Positions 10,782 to 24,300 of a stretch of 56,490 nt of DNA are shown here, piece after piece. The first letter of the stretch is position 1, and each line of letters starts with the position of its first letter. Below the pieces are notes generated by a model, which saw nothing but the letters and a program-made list of their open reading frames with translations, was not told the origin of the DNA and did not search any database. The DNA is from Cladorrhinum sp. PSN259 (lineage: Eukaryota > Ascomycota > Sordariomycetes > Sordariales > Podosporaceae): positions 1 to 56,490 of the forward strand of contig MU867088.1 in NCBI GenBank assembly GCA_033725935.1, in the 5' to 3' direction. Both the position numbers and the translations under genes were made by a program.

Positions 10782-13700
10782 GCATGCATGACAAGAAACA
10801 GTTGATAGACACCAATATTGCGGCTTCCTAAAATCCTTTAGTGGTGTGGACTACCAATTTTGTGATTTTTGAGTTTGAGCATTTTGTGACGATGTGACTG
10901 CCCCTTCATCACATTGGAGGAAATTGTTCAAGAGTGTGGCAGGTGCAAGAGGCGATCCCGGTGTCGATCACCCACCAGAGAGACCTTTGAAAAAAAAACT
11001 CCACATCAGTCGCTTTCCCTCTTGCTGTTAAGAAACACCAGATTATATTATGGCAAAATAGGTGTGCACTAACAACAACACAAGAGAGGACCATTCCCAC
11101 TTCCCCCAGATTCCGGCCGATTGCCCGAGAACACAACATATGCAAGTGCGTCTAGATCGAGACGGATACGAGCATGGCCACATGTGACGATTCACAAAAA
11201 AAAAAAAACAATGTGGAAAGGAATTTGAAGGAAATGCTCGTCTTTTCCATGGCGTAAACCATCCAACCGAGTACACCCCTGGCCACTCTCGTTTGGACAA
11301 CCGCCGTGAATCTTGGCTCAATGTAGTCAAGATTTTCTGATTGGCCGGATTTTGGTATTTTACAGCCAATCGCTTCTTTTTACACCTCTCAAAGCTCGCA
11401 ACCAGACACCTAGACTCCAAAAGACCTTGGACGCGATCCACAGAGTTTTCATCCGTTGATATTATGACCGACAATCTATTGATTCAATAGCCATAGGATC
11501 CCAGAACACCTAATCACCGACTTTGAAAACTTTTTCGTTAATTGGAAATCTCATGACAGAACTTTGGACGGAGATGGACTGGATACACAAACGAATTACT
11601 GGCCACTAGGATCTGGTGTATGCATGTCTCACTTTGCCCGGTCGAAAGCCATCTGCGGGATGGTGAGAGGTCATGATGCTACACGCCCTGTACCCCTCAC
11701 TCAGAAAGTGGGGGAACTTCCAGATTGATCGTCTCCTGTTGCGTGCGATATTGTTCTTCGGTCCCTCATTCCCTCCTCCGGGTTTACTCCTCCGAATCAC
11801 TCACCGCTACGCCCGCACCCGCGCCGTAAATAGCGACTCCTGAATAAAAGAGATCCTCCGTACACGCTGGCAAGTATTGGGAGCTGAAGGTTGCAGGGCG
11901 GTCGCCTTAAACAAAAGGGCACGTCGTTGCCAAGGATCAACAAGGCAGATTCAGGAACCCTCGGTCGACCGATGGGACTTGGGTTAACCTCAACCGGTCA
12001 AGCCGGTGTCAGCATTCAACCAAGACACGCAAGACACACAAGACACTTGCTGGAGTGCATGAAGCTTCTGCAGGACAGACATGATTTGGGACCTCCTATG
12101 AGTGGCGATTGTGTGTTGCCGAGGCCGGCTATCCGTTGAGTTGACCAAGAGTCTGGCAATCTGCAACTCCAACTCCGCCACAGCAAGCTCGTGCCCCTTG
12201 CACCCTGGTTCCATCGCCAACCCCGACCCAGATAGCCGGATCACGGTGAGGATCGTGACGTGGCGGCTGCCTCCCTCACTTCCTAGGTTATCGAGTTGGC
12301 TCTCACCGTCTCTTGCAATTGACTTTATCGGCATCATCATCATCGAGCCGTTGGCGAGGGCATGGTAAAATGCTGCGAGCAAGTTTGCAACGAGTATACT
12401 ACGCAAGACATGGCATCATCCTCAAAATCTCCACCCATCTTTTGGTCGTCTGTGGCTTGCCGCCAAGCTCATCGTCACCAGGGGAGCATCCCAGCTTTAC
12501 AGGGGTTTTCAGTGTTCTGATTGGTGAATGACTTACACACCATTGGCAGGGATCTCATGTTGCTTTTGGGAGTCCTCGGAGATGGTGTGAAGCTATCACC
12601 ACAACTTCAACCACTGAGAAACACTTTGCTTCTTCTTCCTAAAAAATGTCACTACATCGATATCGGCCGAATTCCCGTTGGCTATCTTGAATACAACTCT
12701 GTTTTACCCGACTAGTTGGATATGGCGCATCCAACAGCCAACCGACCGCTTTCTAAAAGTCATGTGCTTCTCGGTCGTTTCCAGACACAGTTATTGTGGC
12801 CGAAAGTTTGGTCCAGTCACGTTTTCTCTCTGGCACGTGTTTCACCGTTCCCCTCCTTGTTTTTCTCCGGAAGGCCTCTTGACCAGCGAGTATGCATGAA
12901 AGAAGGCACACACAGATGATGGATCTGCACGAGCTCAGCTGAGCAAGCACTTGAGACTCATCTTCCAAGGACTTCGTTGATGAGTTGTCAAGAGGGAGTT
13001 GAAGATGGCAGCGTACGCCATTTCTCCGAGTCTCTTATCCGCGCTGCGCTTATTCTGTAAGTCTCTCCGCATCCTCAAGACTTGGCGGCGTCTTGTGGTT
13101 CCCGACGAGCCTTGACAGAATTCAGTCTGGTGATGTCTCACCTGTAGGGCTCCATAAAAGCCAGCGGTCCAACAGTGGTTAGCAGAAAACGGCGTCGTTT
13201 GCGGGGATATGGAGGCTGGCTGAAGCTCTTGACTGAGACTTTTTTTTTATTCTTTTCCCATTTTGGTCAACGATTCGGCCGTGCCTCTTACCTACACGGG
13301 GTAGGCTGACACCGTGCCGTCCCTTTCTCTAAACCAATGCTTTCCCGTTAAACTGCGCCGCTTGGCTGATTGTAGGCTGAGAAACATGATGCCCCGATCA
13401 TTATGATCAACTCCCCCACCTTCTTTCTCAACTTCAGACGATTCTTTATCTCTGTGGTCCCCGAGGCTTCTACGCCTCCGTGATAAAAGACTTCCAGCCA
13501 GCCCAAATATCCGGGCGGCGGGAAATGGCGGCCAGTAGCCGCGAGGCTCAGTTCAGGGGAGATGGCACTCGAAGTGATATGACATGCCTTCGACTCGGAC
13601 CTATCAGCTTTTCAATGAGCAGTTCTCGTCCGTCTTTGGTCAGGAGAATACGGGGATAATGTGGGGAGGTTACATTACCTGCTGGTGGTCGGTAATCCAG

Positions 13701-15063
13701 TTGTGGGGAGGGAAACAGACTCAGGAGTTATCTGGGAACGGATAACTCAAAGGGGAATCCTCGTCCTCTTGATCATGACCGAGGTCAGTTCTGACGGCTT
13801 GGGAGATGGCTTACCATACACACGGTCATGATTACACGACGTCATTGTCATCAATATTGAGCCTGTAATCTCTTCCTGGGTCATGGAGTGGCCGTTCGAA
13901 CTGGTCGTTTAGTCACCTGTTGCCTTGACAAGGTCGGGGATACCATAACCTTCTTTCTTCCCGGCCTTTGTCAGCGTCAGACTTTTACATGTGATATAGG
14001 GTGAGCATTAGTTCACCATCTACAGCTTTGCCAGAAATATTTCTTTTTGGGGGGGCAGGTGGTCACCATATCAGGACATATCTTCCTTACCGTCATCACC
14101 TCACCCTCTGCTCTCTCCTTTTTCCAGCACCACCACTTTCTCCATTTCCCTTAATACCACTTCCCGCTTTCTTTCATTCGAGTCATATACATGCGTGTAG
14201 TTACACGCACAAGTAATCTTGAAGATGTCTTTCAAGTCGGCTCCCTGAACCCTGTATCGAGTATGCGAGCCGACCAGTCAGAGTTTTGGGGTTCTATATG
14301 ACTTGTGTTGAAGTATGTCTTGCAGGACTGGCACGGCAGTGAGGGGGCACATCAAGGTTTCGGGCGAAGCGGGTTATGAGATGACAAACATGGGCGGGAA
14401 GGAATCAATTGGGGAGGTGATCGTGCGGGGAGGAGTGCGATATCTTCGGATCTTGATTAAGCAGGAGGGGAAGCTGACAGGATTTCAAGATGCCAGCCGA
14501 CGGGCGGCTAGCTTACTCTCGGGAATACATCAGTTTCCTTTGCTGAACACGATGAAAGTCATGGTCGAGGTAGACCGAGCAAATAAAGCTGAACACCATG
14601 TCACAAGTTATACAAGAAGTTGCTAGTGTGGGAATAGAAGCCTTTTTTTTTGCCTGAGAGAGAGAAACGAACTAAAACTGATCGTGTTATTGATTGCTTT
14701 TATGCTCCTGATATATATGCAAGCTCCCCATTGAATGAGGATATCGAAGAAACAAGGCACCGGTTTCTTAGCTGGAGATGTCTAATCACCTACTCTATAA
14801 TTTTGACAACGTGCGACATGTCAAATTTAGTTTGCATAATATGCCGTGTTTCGTCACAGACGGGCATTCATGACGCCTCTGATGGGGCATATTAACCAGC
14901 TCGATAATTCATCCTGTACATACAACAAAAGACCTGAATCTTAACACACTTCGAGAGAGCTACCCATTTACTGTCCAACCACCCAGACATACCACTTACT
15001 GCAAGTCAAGCTCTCATGTCACCATTAATCTGCATCAGAGAGAAGGATAACAGACCGCTATTA

Positions 15064-15079
15064 ATATATATATATATAT
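15064..15079. repeat. (TA)n repeat
   Basis: Eight TA copies in non-coding DNA. Confidence 0.9.
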
Positions 15080-15434
15080 GTAACTTACTCAGGTCGTAGA
15101 CATATAGATAGGCAGTCATAAAAAAAAGCCCCATCAAAATTTGAACCAATGCTCAATCGGGAACGTAGGGATATCGACAACTGGTTGAAACATCATGATG
15201 GGTGGGTGGTTGGTTGGTTTACTCCTGAGGCTGGGATAGTTGAGAGTGAGTAAGCTCTCACATCCTCGAGTATACCAGAGACAGATATTATATAAACCCC
15301 AAGGTGGATATATGGTAGCTGGTAGGTGGTAGATTTCATCATACCATACAGCTTCAAACCTTTGCAATTTCAGTTTGAAAGAATCCATCTGAAAACAAAT
15401 GAAAGGTGAAAACTCTCTTTCTCTCTAAAAATAA

Positions 15435-15439
<5 letters not shown>

Positions 15440-15465
<26 letters not shown>
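15440..15465. repeat. (TA)n repeat
   Basis: About 13 TA copies preceded by (AAAT) units, at the left edge of the AT-rich block downstream of Tho1. Confidence 0.93.
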
Positions 15466-16518
15466 GGTATGTACGTACAGCACAAGTAACCAGTTTAATA
15501 AATAGTTTCATGAACAGAAACCGGGCCCATTTGCCTAAATTAATACAAAACATAAAACCTAATATATTTCACAGCACCAACAACATATATACTATGACTA
15601 TATACAGCTTCAATATACATACGGCAACAACACAAAACTTTACTAGCAACTCATCTTGATCTCAGGCACACAGAGAGAAAGTAGAGAAGTGTATATATAT
15701 ATTACAACAGTCATGAAATAAAACATCCTTTTCTGTTACTAATTATCTAGGTAATAACCACAACTAGGTTTTAGTTTAGGTCTTCATTTTTTCTCCCCCT
15801 TTCTAGGAAAAAAAAAATTATTTATCAGAGTTTTCGAGAAAGAGAGAGAAAAAAAAAAAGAGTAACATGTTATAAAAGAATAAAGTAAATCAAAAAGTAT
15901 TGGTCACTTTTAAACTTTTTTTCCCCAGCTTTTTATGGTAAGTTATCATAAACTATAAAAAAATTCAGAATGTGATGGATGTTGTGTGATGTGATGTTAT
16001 GTGCAAAAAAGTAAAAAGAAAAAAAAGTAGAAAGTAAAAAAAGCAGAAAGTATGAAAGTATATATAAAAAAATAAAAATAAAAGTCAAAGAAGAAAGCTT
16101 TTTGCCCCGTTTTCCCATTTTTCATTCTTTTCCCGCTACCTATTTGACTAAATTACCAGGTACCTAATAAAAAACTAAACTTTGCTCATCTCGTAGCTTG
16201 ATCCTGATAAAACTTATTCACCACCGACCCCCTATTTCCTGTTCTCTTTTTTATTCTTTTTTTCCCTTCTATATTACCCCTTCCCGAACCACATCAGCTT
16301 ATCCATTTTGCTCTTGCCACGCTGCAAGAAATCTACATCTCATGCAGCCGGCCGGAGAGAACCATGATACCTATACGGCGCCAACAGTCCTCCCGCCCTC
16401 CTTATCAAAATCCCTAATCACAGCCAAAACAAGAGAACGAAGAAGATAACCGTCCGGGGAAAGAAAAAACATTTCCTGCGCCCCTTCAAAGCTACAAGAC
16501 CGAGAAAAACAATCAATC

Positions 16519-17626
16519 TTAAGACTGCTGAGCAAACCGCTTAGCCCTGGCCTCCTTCCTTGCCTTCTCCGTCGGGTCCTCAGCAACCTTAGGCTTCGCC
16601 TGTTGCTGCTGTTGTCCCTTCTGCTGTCCACCACCACCAGGTCCATTCCTCTGTCCTCCCTGTCCTCCCGGTCCTCCCCTGCCCCTGCCCCTTCCATGTC
16701 TCCCACCAGCACCAGCACCGTTCCTCTGCCCCTGCTGCTGTTGGCCTTGTTTCTGCTGAGCAGCAGCAGCACCACCACCCTCAACCTTCCGCTTCTGTTG
16801 TGCACGGTCACCATCACCCTTCTCACCAGCACCAGGAACACCCTCTCTCCCTCTCTTCCTAGGCCCCCGTTCCGGCAGAGCGCTATCCAGCGCCGACACG
16901 TGTTCATTAGCCACGCCGAACCGCGCGGCGCGCTCCGCCACCTTGGCCTGCTCCGATTCTTTGTCTACAGTGATACCGAACCTTGCTGCGCGAGCCGCGC
17001 GCTTCTCTGCTTCCGTCTTTGCGTTCGTGGGCGCCAAGTTCTGGGTGAAAAGGGGCGCGGCCGGCTCCTCTTCTTTCTTTTCCTCTGAACTCTCCTCGGT
17101 TGCGGCAGCAGCAGCAGCAGCAGTCTCTTCAGTTGTCCCCTCCTCTGTAGCAGGCGCAGCCTCTTCAGCAGCGGCAGCAGCATCAGCAGCGACAGGCTCA
17201 GCAACTTGCGCCTTGACTGAAGAAGCAGGGGGAGGAATGTCGTCGTCGTCATAATCGATTTCGTCCTCTGCGGGGGGTGCGGTTTCTAGAAAAAAAAGTT
17301 TCTCTTGGTCAGTTCACATGCGCCCCGTGGGATAAAACATAATCAATTTGCGCGCGCGCGCGCATCATCATCATCATTTGCATTGTAAAATGTTGCCGAC
17401 GGTCTGCGCAAAAGGGTGGTTTGCAGGAGTAGAAAAATAACATACCGGCCTTGGTCTCATCAGCGGCGCTTCCACCCTCAGTAGTAGTCGTCGTCGTCGC
17501 CGCCTTCGACTTGTCATCCTCCTGAAGACGCGCAATCAAGTCGGCCTTGTTACCGGTCGCAGGGAGCGATCTCTCTTGGAGAAGCTTCTTGAGCTCGGGA
17601 ACCTTCATGCTGTTGTAGTCGGCCAT
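16519..17626 (-). CDS. tho1: Tho1/SARNP-type SAP-domain mRNA-export protein
   Basis: Two exons, 17446-17626 and 16519-17285, give 315 aa. The 160-nt intron starts GTATGT and ends CTAG, and the phase-1 junction keeps frame. Residues 1-40 form a SAP domain (helices around VPELKKLLQERSLPA and GNKADLIARLQED), which binds DNA/RNA. An acidic, alanine-rich linker follows, then paired RAARFG motifs (RAARAARFG, RAARFGVANEH) typical of the Tho1/MOS11 C-terminal domain. The tail is Q-rich with RGRGRGG repeats, an RNA-binding, arginine-methylation-prone region. Yeast Tho1 and human SARNP/CIP29 load onto nascent transcripts and work with the TREX/DEAD-box (Sub2) export machinery; this role is by homology. 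It lies in tandem 770 bp downstream of the next minus-strand gene. Confidence 0.93.
17350..17363. repeat. (GC)7 tract within the tho1 intron
   Basis: Alternating GC, directly followed by (ATC)4. Alternating purine/pyrimidine of this kind can adopt Z-DNA. It lies wholly inside the 160-nt intron. Confidence 0.9.
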
Positions 17627-18396
17627 TTTTTTTAGTGAAATATTATGCGCCGAGCTTGAGTTCGAATAAAATTGGTTTCGATTTGTAAATGACAATCAAA
17701 GATGATGATTGCTACTTTTTGGACTGTTGTTGTTGTTGTTTTCGGTCGCAAAAAAATAAAAAGAGTGATCGCGAAACTTTTGATGAAGAAAGTATGGTTC
17801 AATCCGGAAAGTTGGAAAGCACCGGAGACAAGACAGACAAGCTCTCGACAGGGGAAGTGACGGGAGTTCCAGCTCCCAGTTTCGCGAAAACGCGTTTGTT
17901 TGCTTGCGCACGTCCCTGTACAGTCCAATTGACTGGCTCCACCTTGATTGGAACAATAGGTGTATTTTGTAGCCCCACATTATTTCGTCACACCTCACCT
18001 GTGACCTGTATTGCCCTCCCAAGTTCCCATTCACCGAGTGGGACACTGAGAATACGTAAATCATCAATTCTCTCTATTCATCAGCCAATAGCAGAATCTA
18101 TTATTATAATGCAAATACAATATCCTAATAAATGGGGGTATAATAATCCGAAACGAAAGCCCTTCATGCCCAAAAAAAAAGGACCACAAAGGAGAGAAAG
18201 GTTGCAAACGCCATACCGCTCGCTCCTAAAATGCCCACCGCAAAATGAATGCCCTTTATCCCACCCGTGAATGACGATGTATCCATCCCATCCATACCCG
18301 TCCCATAGCCCTCCAGAAGACCCTTCCAAGGTCAGTTGTATTATATATCACTTACACCAGACATCTGGCATCCCCCCTTCCGTATATTCCTTTCCT
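17627..18396. other. Intergenic region: tho1 promoter and 3' flank of the 1993-aa gene
   Basis: 770 bp between two minus-strand genes. An A-rich stretch lies immediately before the tho1 ATG (17626). No other gene or RNA was recognised. Confidence 0.65.
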
Positions 18397-21300
18397 TCAC
18401 ATCACCAGCCCCTCAACCTCAGCAGTAACCATCTTCATGATCCACTCAGCCTGCTGGAAATTCTTGCACTGAAAGCACCACTTTGTCACCTTTCCGCTCA
18501 GCGCCCCATTAGCCGGCGCGACCCCGACGTTCCCATCCTCATCCCTCAGCTGTTCCCACACAGAACACATCACACCCTTCCTTCCCAGCATGCTGAAACA
18601 TTTTGACCCCAAAACGGCATCCAACAAGATAACCGGCTTATTCTCCTCTTCTCCCTCAGCATTCTTCTTGCTCTTGGTCTGCTTCGTAACAATAACCCTC
18701 TTCTCCAACCCGTGATACAACTGCAGCTCCTGCTTCACACCAGGCGGCGGCCTTGTAATATGTAGAATGCAATCCCCCTTATCCAACCACCTGTTATTCT
18801 GAACATTCAGATGGCATCTGATCTCCAACGGCTGATCAGGCGAGAACGGCTTCGACAAGCCATTTGTCCATCGACTTCCCGATCCCGAAAGCGAAACGCT
18901 TCGCGGCGGCGTGTTTCCTCCTCCTTCGCCACTCGAATCAGCGCTGGTAGTGTGAAGACTGTACCCAGTAGTTCCACCACCCATCCGAGAAGACCGCTTA
19001 TCAACCGTAGACTCCTCAATATTGAACGAGTTATTAAGCCCGCCCATCAATCTCCTCAGGAAACTGCCCGCCGAGACAGTAGTAGACATGCTACCCTGGG
19101 AAACACTAGGCGGCGCCCGCGTCGAAGCGCGGTAACTGTTTTTGCGGCCCAAGCCCAGTCCCCAACCGCGCCGACGGCTCGAGCTGCCGTCTGCACTGCC
19201 CTCTCCTCCTTCTGTCGGTGTCTGACCAAACGACTTGAACCGCGCCTCCTCAGCGAGCTGAATGTACCTGGCATTATTCAGCCGACTGAGGTGCACAGCC
19301 TCGTAGAGCGCCTGACCATCTTCCTGCGTAGCCGTGCGGAACCGGAACATGCCGCTGTCCGTCTTGATCCTTGACTCTGGAGATGCAAGGGTACGCACTT
19401 CAAGATCTAAAGCCGTGCTACGGCGGATCATCACCACTGGAGTCAATACTAGTCCCACAAGAGGCAAGATGCTGCCCGCATCCTTGGTTGCATTGTCCAC
19501 CTCCGAGGTACCCGAGGACTGCAGCGGGTATGCCTGGTGGATAGTGTGGTGTTCATTGAGCTGGTGCACCTCCATGCAGCCGGGGTGCACCCAAATAGAT
19601 GTGGAGTTGGCGCCTACCAGGTCTTTCCATTGTCCCTTCTTGGAGGACCAGTAAGAAACTTTAGCGACAAATTTCTGAGTTGGTCGCTCTGGTTGTCTTT
19701 GGCCGTCGTGGGTAGCACGGCCAACTTGAGATGCCGAGTGGGAGGGAGTAATACTAGTATCCGACACAACCGACTCAGCCGTCATCATTGCAGGCTTTCT
19801 AAGACTGTAGCCTGGGATGGTGTCGGGAACCTCATTTTCATCCAAGTCGTCACTGGATGGCTCTGATGACTCTGAATCTTCGCTCATGGAGCCGGTGTCA
19901 TCGGAAGAGACATCAGATGGGTGATATTCATGCTTGAGAGGAGAGGAGCCCCTGCGCTTGATGGGGGGAGCCTTGAGGTCCACCGGAGGAGCGAGCTTAT
20001 TCGAACTCTGACTGAGAGTGCGATGAATTGGCGGCGGAGGTGCGCCATCTTCCCGGAAGGGGGTTGAGTTGGGAGGCGCTCTGTTGTTGGTTCGATCCTC
20101 CAATCCGTGGTACTGTGGAAAGCTCGAGCGATTCGGCAGTCTATCCGGTGATACGTTCTGTGCTGAAACCGGTGAAGGAGACCCCTGGCTAGATCGTGGG
20201 CGATATCTAGATGGCGAGCGAGGTCTCTCGCTGTCTGATGAATCTGAACTCGGCTTGCGCTCGCCCACCGGAATCTCATGGCTGTCTGGTTTAGAGGAGG
20301 ATCCTACAAGCATGACTGTGCTTGTTGGGCGCCTTCGAGTCATTGGTGGGACAGGGTTACTGCCCAGTACTTCCAGCCAAAAGTCGATTTGTTCCTTATT
20401 GGCGGTGGACATGTTAAGGAGTTCATACCACTCTATTCCGTTGTGTGTGCCGCGGATCATGACCACCATGGCTTGGTCGCTGTCACTTCTTCGCGCCGAG
20501 ATATATGGCATTGGTACGGGAGGAAACAAAAGCCATGATCGGGCGTTGTTGCCAACTTCGCGGACGAGGATGTCCCCTAGGTGGGCCGGGGCACCAGGAA
20601 TATCCCGATGGATAATCTCGATCTGGCACTCAAGCCTCTGGCCGTTGGAGTGATTCAGATCAAGAGCAAAGACATCCAGAGAAGCGACTTGTCGTGTACG
20701 GTCGATGCAGATACCCTCGAGCGGCAGCAACGTCCTCAGATCACGAGCTCTTGTGGTATCTGTATTGTTTGCATCCTCATCCGTCATCCGAGCATTCTCT
20801 TCCCTGTGCCGCGTTCGAGACTTCTCCTGGAGTCCTTCGAATACTGAGAGCAAATGCTGGGTCTCGGATGTTTTGATAGCAATGGCGGCGGCCTTTAGAA
20901 TTTTTGTCAGCCCAAGCAAAAAATCGATGGAAAGAATAAAGACTGTCTACTCACCCTGAGAAACTTGGTCATCCACTTCACTCGGATCAGGGGCCGTTTC
21001 AACAGGAATGCAACATCCACGCGCTCGCCGTTCTCACCAATAACATCACCGTCCTCATTTAGAGGTAGGGCATTCAAGAGAGAGTCGTTATCATCGAGCT
21101 GACTATACTTGGGCGCTAGGTTGATAATAAGACCTTGGAAGCCGAGCCGCCAGACGTCGAGATAGTTGTCATATATGGGCGATACTTGTTGAAGCCAGCT
21201 CAGCAGGTCATATATATTATCGAGCGGCACCTGCTTATGGTAATTCTTCATCTTCTCAAGTGCGACACCCATGTTGATCACGGACTTTGTGACAAGATCA

Positions 21301-24300
21301 GACTTGACATCACGATCACCGGCTCCCCCTCTGTTTAAGAGATGAGCGATATTGTCTCCGCCGCCAGCCAGGTGCGTCAGTAACACCGGAATGACGCCGT
21401 CAACAAGGGTCTTCAGTTCCCTCTTGTAAAAGTGTTCATCATCGGCGAACTCGTCCAGGAGCTCGTCTATTCTGTTCTTGTCTACCTTGCTTGGCCTTCG
21501 GTGTATGCTGTTGGAGGACTTGATGCTCCTCGACCGACTGGGTGGTACAAGCTTGTTGTCATCGGGCAATGAGAGAACGGACACAAGATCAGAATGCTTT
21601 GTTAGACGGCGCTTGAGCCCGGACTTTTGGCTCTGCTGTCTTGAAATTGGTGCCGCCTGAGTCAAGGTTGTCTGAGAAATTGTGGACATGGTCTCGGACC
21701 TGTCCAAGGCACTGGCCTCCTCTGAGACAATCGTTGACAGCTCATGAATGCCCTTTGTGGGCGGCTTTCTCCGCTGTGGGCCATGGCTGGAGATATCCGA
21801 CGACAGAGTCGAATCGTAGGTCGACGAATAGTATGAGTTACTAGGCGAACGGGATCTGCGACGACGCTCGGGACGACGCTCCGACTCGTAACCGTCGTCA
21901 TCGTAATAGGACTCGTCGTCATATATTTCGGAAGCCTCGCAACTGGGATACACTGTCGGCGGCATCTTGTAATTGGTTGACTCGCCACGGAAGGCGTCCT
22001 TCAATATCTCTCGGAGTGGTTTCTTCCCCGCCGTCTTGACAGGTGAAGAAGCGCCCCTGGTAGCGCGTCTCCTCACCAGCCCCGAAGGGACACGTGCGGG
22101 AGGAGTTTTCGACTTTTTGGCTGTCGCATCGCTGTCTTCTGAAGAAGAGCTTGACGAGTCCTCTCTTTCTTTTCTCTCGGTCTTCCGAGTGGCCGGAGGA
22201 GGAGGAGGAGGAGGAGTTGCCGCCTTTTGCTTCTTCTCTGGTATTGGCCGATCCTCAGTCTTTGCTGCTGGCTTCGGAACCGGATGAGCCGGTTTTTCTG
22301 GCTCTTTAGTCTTCTCGCTGCTCTCAGGCTTTTCGACTGTTTCCACAAAAGGATCGACCGTCTTATTGAGCCAGGATTCGATGCTTTGAGGTTGGTTGGC
22401 TGCAGTTGTCCTCGGAGGAGGTTCGGACATGTCCTGGATAATCTCCCGAGCGCCTGTCACAACCTTCTTTAGGACCTTTGGCATCGCCTTGAAGCTGGGA
22501 TTTCTCTGGGCCTTGGGCTTCTTCGGGACGCTGTTGCGTGCGTCGGCACCTAGTGGAAGATCCAGCACACTGAATGCCGAGTATCCAACTGGGATATCAG
22601 CCAGTGATTTGTTGCCTAGGACTGTAGGCGGCACCCGGTCAGACTCGTCACCGGAGTCATCATGTCGGTCTTCGGGATATACAGGCTCCGGGTCGTCAAG
22701 GTAATCCTCCGGTCTCGAAGCACGAATTACAGGGCTGGCACTCCGGCTTTTCCTATGCGGCCGTCGACCAGTTGCCCTCCTTTTCGGTTTCTGCCGGGGT
22801 TGAGGCTGAAGCACACTTTCCTCGTCTTCAATGACCTCGATTACATTCTCTGGAGACCGCTCTCTCCGCGTACTGTGACCTCTAGATATCCTCCCTCCTG
22901 ATTCATGCCGTGACCTTCGAGAGTGACTTCGAGAGTGGCTACGTGAGTGGCCGGCAGTCTCTTCAACCGGATCGGGTTGGATTGGACGGACTCTAATGCC
23001 GTCATCTGGCAGCGGAGTGGTCTTAAGGGGCCTGACCCGAATTCCGTCATCAGGTAAACTGCTTCCCGTTACGTCGCTCTTAGGTGGCTGCACCCAGCTC
23101 TCAGGTGGCCGTACCCAGCTCTCAGTCGGCCGCACTCGGATTCCATCATCAGGCAAAGTGCTGTCAGTAACTTCGCTCTCGGTTGGCCGTACTCTGATTC
23201 CATCATCTGGCAAGCTGCTCTTTGTGGCCTCGCTTTCTGTAGCTTTTACCCGAATCCCATCATCAGCCGGCTCTTTTTTCCGTAATGGGTACACTCGAAT
23301 GCCGTCATCGTCGGTGTTGTAGTCGGGCTTTTTCGGCTGCATCGGTCTCACTCTGATCCCGTCGTCGGTGTCGTAGTCTGACTTTTTGCTGTGCCCAGAC
23401 TTTTGCGGGTTAAGGGGCTTGACACGAATATCATCCAGATTGGGTGCTGACTTGGCTCGACTGTGTCTGAATCCGGGATCTGACGTTACCACACTAGGGG
23501 CGTCTTCTTCAACCATGATCTTTTCTCCAGTCTTTGGATGACGGTATAGATGAATCTTTGGCGGCACAAGCTGCTCGGGATCTGGTGGTTCCACCCTTTT
23601 AGCCCATTCTTTGATCTTGTTTTGCACCGTCGGGTTCTGTGCTGTTTTCTGAAGAAAGTCTTTTGGTATAGGGGTAGGACCCGCTTCAGGCTTTGGCTTT
23701 TGTAAAACAGCTGGTCCCTTTCCTTTCGCACGCTTCATCCAATTATCGTCGCTAACAATTCTCTTCTTGGGTGCTTCCCTGACTGGTTCTGGAGGGCGCT
23801 TGGGACCAGCATTTTCCTTTTCCGTTTCTTCCCCATCCCCATCCCCGTCTTCATCCTCGTCGTCGTCGGCACCCTCGCTCTTCTTGCCCTTGTTTGCCTT
23901 GGATTTCCTTTTCTTTGACCTTTGCCGTAACTTGATGCGCACTCGGTCCTCCTCCGTCACGCTCTCGGCGACGACTTGGGCTGCGAATTCGGTTGGCGCA
24001 GTTGCTACACTCTCTGCGCGTGGTGGCCCACCGCCTTCAGCCTTCATGGCAGTTGCGCTGTTCTTTTGCCATGCTTTTACCCTGTTCGTTACGCCATTGG
24101 GTTGCTGAAGTCTTCGGACAGCGGCTTCGCGCATCTCCTTGCGTAACTCTTCCCTAACATGATCCGCATCTGCAGCCATGCTCTTCCTCCGCTGTTTCAA
24201 GGCTTCCCTCTGTGCTGCCACACGCGCCGGAGACGGTCGACCGAGGAGGAAGTCTGTGAGGAGCGACGGTGGCGGCTCGACCTTCTTTTTCGGAGGCGCG

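Larger units (their letters stand above)
9055..16518. other. 7.5-kb gene-free interval
   Basis: It separates the start of the large minus-strand gene (left) from the 3' end of Tho1 (right), so it can hold one promoter and one 3' flank. The open frames are short, lack protein-like composition or start at non-ATG codons. Visible structure includes a 21-nt palindrome (10761-10781), TA repeats (15064-15079, 15440-15465) and a strongly AT-rich block at about 15400-16200. A CTAAT-TAG acceptor-like site near 9131 could end a leader intron of the left gene. No tRNA or 5S rRNA was seen. Confidence 0.6.

Noticed and set aside
14315..14626. 103-codon ATG frame in the 7.5-kb gap
   Set aside because: Not called as a gene because there is no homology or promoter evidence; mentioned only as a candidate in the gap finding.
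16603..17252. Long frames opposite and alongside tho1
   Set aside because: Serine/threonine/leucine runs are the other-frame reading of the alanine- and glutamine-rich tho1 exon.
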